A DNA stretch of 5,828 nucleotides. Source: Bacillota bacterium. GTDB lineage: Bacteria > Bacillota > Clostridia > Tissierellales > Sedimentibacteraceae. The notes under the pieces are model-generated. The model ran no database searches and had not been told where the DNA came from. It was given only the letters and a program-made list of their open reading frames with translations. A program made the position numbers and the translations under genes. Location: positions 1 through 5,828 of the forward strand of contig JARBUP010000188.1 of NCBI GenBank assembly GCA_029239575.1, read 5' to 3'. Each line of letters starts with the position of its first letter. Within the stretch, counting starts at the first letter, position 1. Positions 1-5,393 of the stretch are shown here, piece after piece.

Positions 1-532
1 CTTCCTTTTGAATGTAAATACTTTTGAATATAGCAAGAATTTTTTGTTTATTTACCTCATATTCTTTATTATCACAATTGATCGTTGCACCATGAAATTG
101 ATCGAAAGCAATTTGACCTTGAATTCTTCCATCAATATCACTTGTAACATATAGAGTACATTTTGCTCCAGATTTTGCTTCAATAATTTCCTTTTGGCAA
201 TTTTTCGGTTCCCTAAAGCCCAAATCTTGCGGAGAACCATTTACAGTGCCAACACAACCATAAATCCATATAAAATTATCTGTATTACTATTTATAAATA
301 CTTTAATACCGCTGTCTGGTATATTAGAATTATTCTTCCATGTGTTATCTATGTCTGCATCCCAATCTTTAGGATAATCTAAGCTAAAACTAAAACGTGT
401 ATCAGTATACCTACATAATTCATATACTTGCGTTTCAGTATTTTTATTAATAGTTGAAGTGCTTTTATGACATCCTATACTCGATAACACAATTAATAAA
501 GTAATTAATAAAACAAATAGTTTATTCACCAT
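1..532 (-). CDS. Putative lipoprotein with PsbP-like domain, partial (3' end beyond window)
   Basis: Read on the minus strand, an uninterrupted frame of 177 codons runs from ATG at 532 to the left edge, so the C-terminus is missing. The N-terminus is a lipoprotein signal: a Lys, a hydrophobic stretch (residues 5-18), then SSIGC with the acylated Cys at 21. The -3 Ser makes this lipobox slightly atypical. A Ser/Thr/Asn-rich linker follows, then a motif of the FSFSLDYPKDW type (about 47-57) and a closing IFKSIYI near 169-174. That overall pattern resembles secreted PsbP-like/DUF1795 lipoproteins, which are often about 170-200 residues, so little is probably missing. The function is unknown. Two starts are adjacent, ATG 532 and GTG 529. 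The purine-rich SD (AGGGGGG, 536-542) lies only 3 nt from ATG but 6 nt from GTG, so GTG may be the real one. The gene follows the transporter gene on the same strand after 49 nt and may be co-transcribed. Gene reality is confident; the domain guess is tentative. Confidence 0.8.
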   Translation of the reverse strand, partial: MVNKLFVLLITLLIVLSSIGCHKSTSTINKNTETQVYELCRYTDTRFSFSLDYPKDWDADIDNTWKNNSNIPDSGIKVFINSNTDNFIWIYGCVGTVNGSPQDLGFREPKNCQKEIIEAKSGAKCTLYVTSDIDGRIQGQIAFDQFHGATINCDNKEYEVNKQKILAIFKSIYIQKE

Positions 533-581
533 ATTCCCCCCTATTAAAATAATTAGCCTTTATGTATTTTAAATTTGATAT

Positions 582-1484
582 TCAAGACTCAAGATTTTTC
601 TTATTGAATAATGCTCCATATAATTTATCCCCAAAGTTAAATATAAAAACACCCAATAGAATAATCCCACCACCAACTAAAGTTGATGGTTCTGGAAGTT
701 CATCAGCAATTATAAAACCTAAAATGCTTGTTAAAAATGGTGTAATAAACATATAGTTGCTTACCTGTGATGTTTGTTTTGCCTTTGCGAAAGCCGTTGA
801 CCATGCAACATATGCAATCGCACTAGAGAATATGCCAAGTATAGCAAGGTAAAACCATTGAATAGCAGGGGCATTTGAAACTTCTCTTACAGAAGCAGGA
901 GAAAAAACAGCAAGTAGTATAGTACCAAAGAAAATGCTGAATGCTGAAGTTTGCAAGGCCGTGTATTTTTTTGTTAGCTTCCGTTGCAAGAGATTGTAAA
1001 AACTAAGAGCTAAGGCTGCAAGGAATAGCCAAAGCAGTCCTATGTTAATAGATAAGATACCATCTATTAGGGTAAGAACTGCTACACCTGCAAATTCGAT
1101 TGCAATAGCCAGCCATTGAAAAGAACTCAAGCTTTCCTTATTAACAACTCGTGCAATTAAAGCTGTGAGTACAGGAACAGCAGAAATTACAATACTTCCA
1201 GTAGAGGCTGTAACTGTTTTTTGTCCTTGATTAAATGCAATCATATAAAAGAAAAAACCTAATGTCCCTGCAAGCATAAAGCTCGGTAAATCTTTTTTGT
1301 GTGGTAATTTGATTTTCGTTATAATAGCAACAATTAGGAGAGTGCAGGATGCAATAAAATATCTGAGAAAACCCAATGAAAAGGATGTAAAATATTGTAA
1401 TGTTAATCTTGTAAATACATAGGCTAATGCCCAAAATAAAATCGTAATCATAGCATAAATGTGGAAGTCATTTTTTACTTTCAT
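582..1484 (-). CDS. EamA/DMT-family transporter (10 TM)
   Basis: This is a 300-residue integral membrane protein of the drug/metabolite transporter superfamily. These permeases move small metabolites such as amino acids or cofactors across the cytoplasmic membrane, usually outward. About ten hydrophobic segments are visible (near 9-27, 35-55, 70-88, 93-112, 122-141, 147-166, 178-196, 210-230, 243-261, 266-285). They fall into two EamA repeats, roughly residues 10-140 and 148-285. The first repeat has the usual opening FWALAYVFTRL and an LRYF after TM2; the second ends with the typical GGGIILLGVFIFN. Length and topology are normal and the gene looks intact. The ATG at 1484 is preceded by GAGGTG at 5 nt. 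It is divergent from a MocR-type regulator, a common arrangement (Bacillus subtilis ycxC/ycxD is, from memory, a comparable pair), so the regulator probably controls it. Substrate is not predictable from sequence. G+C is higher than in the genes to the right (28 of 60 in 781-840). Confidence 0.93.
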   Translation of the reverse strand: MKVKNDFHIYAMITILFWALAYVFTRLTLQYFTSFSLGFLRYFIASCTLLIVAIITKIKLPHKKDLPSFMLAGTLGFFFYMIAFNQGQKTVTASTGSIVISAVPVLTALIARVVNKESLSSFQWLAIAIEFAGVAVLTLIDGILSINIGLLWLFLAALALSFYNLLQRKLTKKYTALQTSAFSIFFGTILLAVFSPASVREVSNAPAIQWFYLAILGIFSSAIAYVAWSTAFAKAKQTSQVSNYMFITPFLTSILGFIIADELPEPSTLVGGGIILLGVFIFNFGDKLYGALFNKKNLES

Positions 1485-1512
1485 ATACTCACCTCATTTT
1501 TAACTTAGTGCA

Positions 1513-1541
1513 TTGCTAAATCTAATTATCTTGTATATAAT
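1513..1541 (+). promoter_or_regulatory. Sigma-A type promoter for the MocR regulator
   Basis: TTGCTA (1513-1518) and a perfect TATAAT (1536-1541) are separated by 17 nt, pointing rightwards. The predicted start site is near 1548, giving a leader of about 70 nt before the ATG at 1620. It lies in the divergent gap between transporter and regulator. I found no equally good promoter for the leftward transporter, which fits a gene needing an activator, but that is inference. Confidence 0.6.
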
Positions 1542-1553
1542 TTAACCATATTA

Positions 1554-1577
1554 AATTGGTGTATAAAAGTACCAATT
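1554..1577. promoter_or_regulatory. Operator-like inverted repeat in divergent promoter region
   Basis: AATTGGT (1554-1560) and ACCAATT (1571-1577) are perfect inverted arms 10 nt apart. They lie immediately downstream of the predicted regulator start site and upstream of the transporter gene. A further ACCATA occurs at 1545-1550, and a GTATAAA direct repeat at 1561-1567 and 1580-1586 (19 nt period). MocR proteins such as GabR bind repeated half-sites containing ACCA/TGGT-like cores in such gaps, so this is the best candidate operator. Which half-sites are used cannot be decided here. Confidence 0.4.
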
Positions 1578-1619
1578 ATGTATAAATTTATTTGAGCCAG
1601 TTTGAACAGGAGTATATTT

Positions 1620-2297
1620 ATGTTGTATTTAGAACTTGACAGATTGCACGAGCGATCTTACTCAAAACAAATATACACACAAATTCGAGAAAAAATACTT
1701 TCCGGCGTATTGAGAGCTAAAGATAAACTGCCATCAACTCGTGAACTATCAATAGATTTATGCGTTGCCCGAAATACAGTGTTAAATGCTTATGATATGT
1801 TGGTTTCAGAAGGATTACTTTATAGTTTACCCGGTGCAGGTTTCTTTGTGGAGCCAGAAATAACATATGAAAAGAAAGCTGTACAGGTCTTGGACTTCAA
1901 TGCTGCTTCATTGTCAGATATGCCACTATCAAATGACCTCATTAACTTTGACAGTGGGATACCTGCCTTAGATTTGTTCCCAAAAAGCAAGTGGAATCAT
2001 GCAACTGCAAAGGCATTAAATGAAGCTCCAATATCTGCTTTAGGCTATGATGATCCACAGGGTAGATCAGAATTCAGAGAAGTTTTGTCCATATATCTCA
2101 AACGTACCCGAGGAATTGAATGCAGAGCAGAGCAAATTATTATCACCACAGGAACAAAACAAGGATTAACCCTCATAGCAAAATGCTTGTTAAATGCTCA
2201 AAGTGAAGTTTGGATAGAAAATCCCACTAACGATAATGTAAAACAAATATTTTCGTATCATACTAAAAAAATCCTTCCTTTTGAGGTTGATGGATAA
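1620..2297 (+). CDS. N-terminal part of the interrupted MocR regulator (225 aa product)
   Basis: This is the product expected if the TAA at 2295 is obeyed. It holds a complete GntR winged helix: SKQIYTQIREKILSGVL, then LPSTRELS, then ARNTVLNAYDMLVSEGLL and a wing ending near GAGFFV (residue 80). Only the first third of the aminotransferase-like domain follows, ending after the helix region TTGTKQGLTLIAKCLL. It lacks the Asp and Lys that hold PLP, so it could at best bind DNA without sensing the ligand. Such a fragment might act as a constitutive repressor or simply be unstable. Confidence 0.6.
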   Translation: MLYLELDRLHERSYSKQIYTQIREKILSGVLRAKDKLPSTRELSIDLCVARNTVLNAYDMLVSEGLLYSLPGAGFFVEPEITYEKKAVQVLDFNAASLSDMPLSNDLINFDSGIPALDLFPKSKWNHATAKALNEAPISALGYDDPQGRSEFREVLSIYLKRTRGIECRAEQIIITTGTKQGLTLIAKCLLNAQSEVWIENPTNDNVKQIFSYHTKKILPFEVDG

Positions 2298-2312
2298 GGA
2301 ATACTTCCGCAT

Positions 2313-3023
2313 TTGTTTCCAAATGATAGAAAGCCAGCTTTGATTTTTGTTACCCCCTCTCATCAGTTCCCAATGGGTGGAACTTTATCAGTTAAACGGC
2401 GTCTTGAGCTAGTTGAATTTGCAAGAAAAAATGGATGCTTTATCTTGGAAGATGATTACGATAGTGAATTTACGTATGAAGGATTTCCAAGTAATTCATT
2501 GTTTGAGTTTGATACAGAACATGTTATTTATGCGGGTACATTTAGTAAGATTATGTTCCCTTCATTACGTCTTGGATATCTTGTTGTTCCAAATGAACTT
2601 GTTCTCCAAATCCGTAAATGGAAGCGATTGTCCGATCATCATTCAAATTCTATCTATCAGCTTGCGTTAATGAGGTTTATAGAAAGTGGGGATTTAGAAC
2701 GTCATATTCACCGAATGAAAAGAGTGTATAAAAAGCGTCGGGATAATTTACTTTCTCTACTTCAAGTTTACTTTGGCGAAAAGGTTAAAATATACGGCTT
2801 TAATGCCGGTATGCACATTGTAGCAGAATTTGAAGATATTGTTTTTACAGAAGAAATCATTCAACACCTATTAAAATGTGGAATATATGTGGTTCCTGTA
2901 GAAAAACACTCTATTTTAAAAGGAAATCATTCTAATCAAATTATTTTAGGATATGCACAACTAGATTATGAAGATATGGTAAAAGGATTAGAAATCCTGA
3001 AAACTAGGTTAAATTACTCCTAA
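2313..3023 (+). CDS. C-terminal PLP-domain part of the interrupted MocR regulator
   Basis: This stretch is open from just after the TAA to the stop at 3021. It carries most of the aminotransferase-like fold, including TPSHQFP, EDDYDSEF and the GTFSKIMFPSLRLGY block with the PLP lysine. The only plausible restart is TTG at 2313. The nearest SD-like sequence, AAGGA (2296-2300), is 12 nt away, farther than usual, and there is no ATG close by. Independent translation is therefore doubtful; the segment is best read as the second half of one gene. Confidence 0.4.
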   Translation: MFPNDRKPALIFVTPSHQFPMGGTLSVKRRLELVEFARKNGCFILEDDYDSEFTYEGFPSNSLFEFDTEHVIYAGTFSKIMFPSLRLGYLVVPNELVLQIRKWKRLSDHHSNSIYQLALMRFIESGDLERHIHRMKRVYKKRRDNLLSLLQVYFGEKVKIYGFNAGMHIVAEFEDIVFTEEIIQHLLKCGIYVVPVEKHSILKGNHSNQIILGYAQLDYEDMVKGLEILKTRLNYS

Positions 3024-3050
3024 TTATAAATTTACTCCTTATTAATTGAA

Positions 3051-3068
3051 TAAATATGCTCATATTTA
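3051..3068. repeat. 8+8 palindrome upstream of protease gene
   Basis: TAAATATG (3051-3058) and CATATTTA (3061-3068) are exact inverted arms around a CT centre. The centre is too short for a good RNA hairpin, so a DNA site for a dimeric repressor is the better reading. It ends 8 nt before the ribosome binding site of the protease gene. No clear promoter could be assigned beside it. A chance palindrome in AT-rich DNA is possible. Confidence 0.35.
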
Positions 3069-3075
3069 AAGGCGT

Positions 3076-3092
3076 TGAGAGGTGAATAATTG
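3076..3092 (+). promoter_or_regulatory. Ribosome binding site fixing a TTG start (protease gene)
   Basis: GAGAGGTG (3076-3083) is followed by 6 nt and then TTG (3090-3092). The GTG inside the SD (3082) is in another frame that stops after 18 codons, and the in-frame ATG at 3132 has no SD, so the TTG is the supported start. Confidence 0.7.
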
Positions 3093-3848
3093 GATTCATT
3101 TTTTTGGATTTTTTATAGTGTACGCTGCGCTATGTTAGCGCTTATTACTAATATTTCTGTCAATATGTTTAGATATAAGAAAGTAAATATAAAATTTAAT
3201 AATATACAATCATCTGGATACTCAGCAATAGGAGCAATTTTACTATCAATAATTTTAACAGAAGTTTACAATAAGCAATTTACATTAAATTTTCCTGTAA
3301 ATACTATACTTAGACTATTTATTGTTAGACTTCTAATAAGTATTCCAATAATCACTGCTGTAATTTTAAACAAGGAAAGCTTGTCTAGCATTGGAATTAC
3401 AAAGAAAAATTCTATAAAATCTATTATTCTTGGTTTTGTAATTGGACTTGCATATTTTTTCTTAACAGATATTAAAAGCTTTAAGATATTAAATATTCTA
3501 ACAGCACAATCAATAAAAGCTCTTTCACACTTATTTTTATATTATATGGTAGTTGGATTAGGAGAAGAAGTTCTATATAGAGGCTATTTACAAACCCGAT
3601 TGATACATTGGTTTGGTGAGAAAAAAGGATGGATATTAGCCTCTATAATTTTTGCTTTCATGCATTTGGGACAAAGAATGATTATAAATAAAATGCAGAT
3701 ATCACAAGCTATGCTAGGTTGTATTGCTCTCTTACCAATGAGTTTATTACTTGGATACACAATGCTAAAAACTAAAAATATTATTTCATGCTCTATTCTG
3801 CATACGTTTATTAACTTTACATCTATTATTATAGGTTATATTAAATAA
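3090..3848 (+). CDS. CPBP-family intramembrane metalloprotease
   Basis: This 252-residue membrane protein belongs to the CPBP (CAAX protease and bacteriocin-processing, Abi; PF02517) family. These zinc-dependent enzymes cut or bind peptides within the membrane; relatives include Rce1 and bacteriocin self-immunity proteins. All three motifs are visible: EEVLYR (Glu159, Glu160, Arg164), FAFMH (Phe188, His192) and HTFIN (His238, Asn242), so the active site appears complete. Hydrophobic segments lie near 3-25, 43-58, 71-93, 108-126, 143-157, 181-193, 206-226 and 231-250. Translation most likely starts at TTG 3090. Its stop (3846-3848) directly abuts the SD of the next gene, 13 nt before that gene's start, so the two are probably one operon with coupled translation. 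Bacteriocin immunity is a possible role, but no bacteriocin precursor is visible and the substrate is unknown. Confidence 0.88.
   Translation: MDSFFWIFYSVRCAMLALITNISVNMFRYKKVNIKFNNIQSSGYSAIGAILLSIILTEVYNKQFTLNFPVNTILRLFIVRLLISIPIITAVILNKESLSSIGITKKNSIKSIILGFVIGLAYFFLTDIKSFKILNILTAQSIKALSHLFLYYMVVGLGEEVLYRGYLQTRLIHWFGEKKGWILASIIFAFMHLGQRMIINKMQISQAMLGCIALLPMSLLLGYTMLKTKNIISCSILHTFINFTSIIIGYIK
3127..3141 (+). repeat. GC-rich hairpin at the 5' end of the protease gene
   Basis: GCGCTA-TGT-TAGCGC forms a perfect 6-bp stem with a 3-nt loop, inside a region otherwise very poor in G+C. It covers codons 13-18 and contains the in-frame ATG (3132) at the loop. In mRNA it would be a stable structure 37 nt after the TTG start. 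Whether it regulates translation is unknown. Confidence 0.4.
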
Positions 3849-3864
3849 AGAGGTGTTTAGATTG
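3849..3864 (+). promoter_or_regulatory. Ribosome binding site fixing a TTG start (lipoprotein gene)
   Basis: AGAGGTG (3849-3855) begins directly after the protease stop codon and is followed by 6 nt and TTG (3862-3864). The longer reading from GTG 3853 would start inside this SD. The TTG start also gives the cleaner signal peptide beginning MKKGYF. Confidence 0.7.
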
Positions 3865-4458
3865 AAAAAAGGATATTTCTTAAGTTTAATTTTCAGTTTA
3901 TTAGTAAATTTAGTAGGTTGTAGTTCAAGAATAAATAGCTCGGGTAAACCTCCATGCACACCTGATAAACTTGAGGAGCTAGTTGAAATTTCACCACTAA
4001 TTGTTGAGTGTAAGGTTATTGGAAATGAAAAAAGTTTTTCTTTTGATAACGCTAAATATGTTAAAGTAGATGTTTCTGTTAAAAATGTTACTAGAGAAAA
4101 TTATGGAGTAACAGTGAATAGTGTTATAACTATATTACAATCAGATACTGCTGAAATATCTCCATTGAAAAAAGGAGAAGATTTAGTACTGTTATTAGAT
4201 AAATATGAGGGTCCAGTAACACAAAATTCATATGCAATTGTTGGAGGAGATAAAGGGCAAATCCAGCTTATAAACGATAAACTTCATTTAAAATCAATAA
4301 ATTCAGGAGGTTACTATGAAGATATTAAAAAAAATGATATAAATTCATTTAAAGAGTTGATAAAAAATAAACCCTTTAATTCAAAAAAGAAATCTATTGA
4401 AGCGATAAAAAAAGAAAATGAAAGAGAAATGGAACTATATAATTCTCAACAAACGTAA
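3862..4458 (+). CDS. Putative lipoprotein, second gene of protease operon
   Basis: From TTG 3862 the product is 198 residues. It has a textbook lipoprotein signal: MKKG, a hydrophobic core to residue 15, and the lipobox LVGC with Cys20. The mature part has a mixed beta-rich pattern (about 35-145) with ISPLIVECKVIG, YVKVDVSVKNV, VITILQ and a SPLKKGEDLVLLL block, followed by AIVGGDKGQI. Secreted proteins that begin by describing a short 'I/V-x-G-x-V' strand and end with 'LKKGE.hLLhL' form a common but mostly uncharacterised group in Firmicutes; I do not recognise a named function. The last 40 residues are highly charged, Lys/Glu-rich and probably helical, possibly a short coiled coil. The gene sits 13 nt after the protease stop, so the two proteins are likely made together at the membrane, the lipoprotein outside. 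Codon use is extremely AT-rich (9 G+C in 4321-4380). No terminator hairpin follows. Confidence 0.82.
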   Translation: MKKGYFLSLIFSLLVNLVGCSSRINSSGKPPCTPDKLEELVEISPLIVECKVIGNEKSFSFDNAKYVKVDVSVKNVTRENYGVTVNSVITILQSDTAEISPLKKGEDLVLLLDKYEGPVTQNSYAIVGGDKGQIQLINDKLHLKSINSGGYYEDIKKNDINSFKELIKNKPFNSKKKSIEAIKKENEREMELYNSQQT

Positions 4459-4655
4459 AAATTAGCACACTATTATTAATCGATGAGGTTAGCTAAAGTT
4501 AGAATTGATAAAATTAAAATTTAGGTTGTACCACATAATGAAATTCAAACTATGTCAATTATGACAAAGTTATATTTGACAGTATATTGTATAAACTTAA
4601 TTAAATAGCTATATTTATTATATTCAGGTAATCGTAAAAAATCTCATCTATTTCA
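4459..4655. other. AT-rich convergent intergenic region, no gene seen
   Basis: This gap lies between the ends of two convergent lipoprotein genes. No open frame with a ribosome binding site and no GC-stem/T-run terminator was found. It contains a small inverted repeat TGTCA-ATTA-TGACA (4553-4566) and an isolated consensus -35 hexamer TTGACA (4576-4581) with no good -10 at 16-18 nt. Neither has an obvious downstream gene. Confidence 0.6.
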
Positions 4656-5103
4656 TTAATAATTCAAATAACTTGGTAAGGCGTCTTCAAGTACATCTCC
4701 ACTAAAATCATCAATTTTATATTTACTTACTTTGTTAGCAACAAAATAAATGTATAAAGCAGAGTTATCCCCACCTTCTTTATTTCCACCAATCAAATAT
4801 ATATATTTCACGTTTATTTTGTAGTTCTTAAGTAACATTTTTCATGGCAATATATGGATTCCCTAATACTGAATTTGCTTCATCAATACTATTATTACTT
4901 AAGTCTTTTTTTGCTGATGGAAAAAAAATCAGGAGATAGTTTTCCCATCCAGAATTAAGAACACTTTTTTCTCTTGTATTGTACTTAATAATGTAAACCT
5001 TATCATTTGAAGAAATATCATTTTTAGTTACATTTGATTGTTTGCACCCTCCAAAATTTAGTAAAAAAATTATGATTAGGAAAAACAAAAAAAAATTTTT
5101 CAT
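4656..5103 (-). pseudogene. Small putative lipoprotein gene split by a +1 frameshift
   Basis: Two minus-strand frames follow one another: codons from ATG 5103 to TAA 4828-4830 (91 aa), and a second frame to TAA at 4656 (60 codons from ATG 4838). Joining them by dropping one base gives 148 residues. The joined protein reads as one domain: a signal peptide, then SIDEANSVLGNPY, then INVKYIYLIGG, then ALYIYFVANKVSKYKIDDFSG. This order (Leu-Gly-x-Pro, a Tyr strand, a Phe strand with a short turn) recalls small SmpA/BamE-like secreted domains, as inference only. The second frame has no SD before its ATG and hits TGA at 4842-4844 upstream. The shift must therefore lie in 4828-4844, where the minus strand has an A5 run (4838-4842). 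A one-base insertion in that run is the simplest cause. A sequencing indel would look the same. Confidence 0.65.
4828..5103 (-). CDS. N-terminal lipoprotein ORF of the split gene (91 aa)
   Basis: The start is well supported: AGGAGG 6 nt before ATG 5103, the best ribosome binding site in the window. The signal peptide has Lys2, a hydrophobic core (residues 4-15) and the lipobox-like FGGC with Cys20; Phe at -3 is less usual than Leu. The mature 71 residues carry Asn/Ser-rich linker sequence and a strand ENYLLIFFPSAKK. If the frameshift is real, a truncated lipoprotein would be exported and probably be non-functional. Function not recognised. Confidence 0.55.
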   Translation of the reverse strand: MKNFFLFFLIIIFLLNFGGCKQSNVTKNDISSNDKVYIIKYNTREKSVLNSGWENYLLIFFPSAKKDLSNNSIDEANSVLGNPYIAMKNVT

Positions 5104-5190
5104 AGCTTTCCTCCTATTTCATATTTCTTCATATACAATAGTCAAATATATTGCTGATTTATCTATTTACACACTATAAATACCATATAA

Positions 5191-5220
5191 TTTAACTATA
5201 AGAAATTTTTTATTGTTAAA
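5191..5220. repeat. Imperfect AT-rich inverted repeat upstream of the small lipoprotein gene
   Basis: TTTAAC (5191-5196) pairs with GTTAAA (5215-5220). After a T/T mismatch, ATAA (5198-5201) pairs with TTAT (5210-5213), leaving an 8-nt loop. It lies about 90-120 nt upstream of the lipoprotein start at 5103. It might be an operator or a weak hairpin, but its low G+C makes a terminator unlikely. Confidence 0.25.
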
Positions 5221-5255
5221 TTTACTTTAGAAAAATCTTATCTTTGTATTATCCG

Positions 5256-5393
5256 TTAGGTCATAGTTTCACGCAGACTGCATGCTTTATACCAGGTTAT
5301 GCAGAATACACTCGTTCCTGGGCAAACTGTGCTATTAACATCTGTATGACCTTTTATCAGCCCTCTATATTTATTTACATTTATAGTACTGAA
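5256..5393 (-). pseudogene. Relic of N-acetylmuramoyl-L-alanine amidase (Amidase_2/PGRP), C-terminal active-site segment
   Basis: A 45-codon minus-strand frame, bounded by TAA at 5394-5396 and TAA at 5256-5258 and lacking any start codon, contains GLIKGHTDVNSTVCPG (GH to PG at 5316-5351). This matches the last conserved block of the Amidase_2/PGRP family, GHxDxxxTxCPG. His and Cys are 8 residues apart, as are zinc ligands His122 and Cys130 of T7 lysozyme. Intact enzymes cleave the bond between muramic acid and the stem peptide and are about 140-160 residues in this domain. The first zinc His, the catalytic Tyr region and the rest of the fold were not found in the same frame. After CPG the sequence no longer resembles the family. 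The local G+C is clearly above its surroundings. I regard it as a fragment of a dead autolysin, endolysin or spore-cortex amidase gene. Confidence 0.6.

Larger units (their letters stand above)
1620..3023 (+). pseudogene. MocR-family (GntR/aminotransferase-like) regulator interrupted by in-frame TAA
   Basis: The whole reading frame would encode 467 residues, the normal size for MocR/GabR-type regulators. It joins a winged-helix GntR DNA-binding domain (about 5-80) to a fold-type I aminotransferase-like domain (about 105-460) that binds PLP and acts as sensor. It is broken once, by TAA at codon 226 (2295-2297), between FEVDG and GILPHLF. Both sides are in the same frame, so this is a nonsense change, not a frameshift. 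Every family motif is kept: YDDPQG (143-148), TPSHQFP (245-251), EDDYDSEF (277-284) and the PLP lysine in GTFSK (Lys310, AAG at 2547-2549; in GabR it is Lys312). No other lesion is visible, which suggests a recent mutation, a sequencing error, or tolerated readthrough. The start is ATG 1620 with AGGAG (1608-1612) 7 nt upstream; an in-frame TTG at 1602 precedes this SD and is rejected. Confidence 0.85.

Noticed and set aside
52..382. Short frames of 62 codons on both strands at the left edge
   Set aside because: They are shadows of the edge-truncated lipoprotein gene, which has a signal peptide and a coherent protein sequence in its own frame.
1602..1619. Upstream TTG start for the MocR regulator
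   Set aside because: The SD AGGAG (1608-1612) lies inside this extension and fits ATG 1620 at 7 nt.
3009..3040. Tandem AAATTACTCC / AAATTTACTCC after the regulator stop
   Set aside because: There are only two short imperfect AT-rich copies, with no hairpin or known site; probably chance.
3853..3861. GTG start for the second operon lipoprotein
   Set aside because: The GTG is part of the SD itself; TTG 3862 has correct spacing and a cleaner signal peptide.
4828..4838. Programmed +1 frameshift of the prfB type at ACT TAA
   Set aside because: There is no CTT TGA-like slip codon and no internal SD at the right distance; a simple indel in the A5 run explains the data better.
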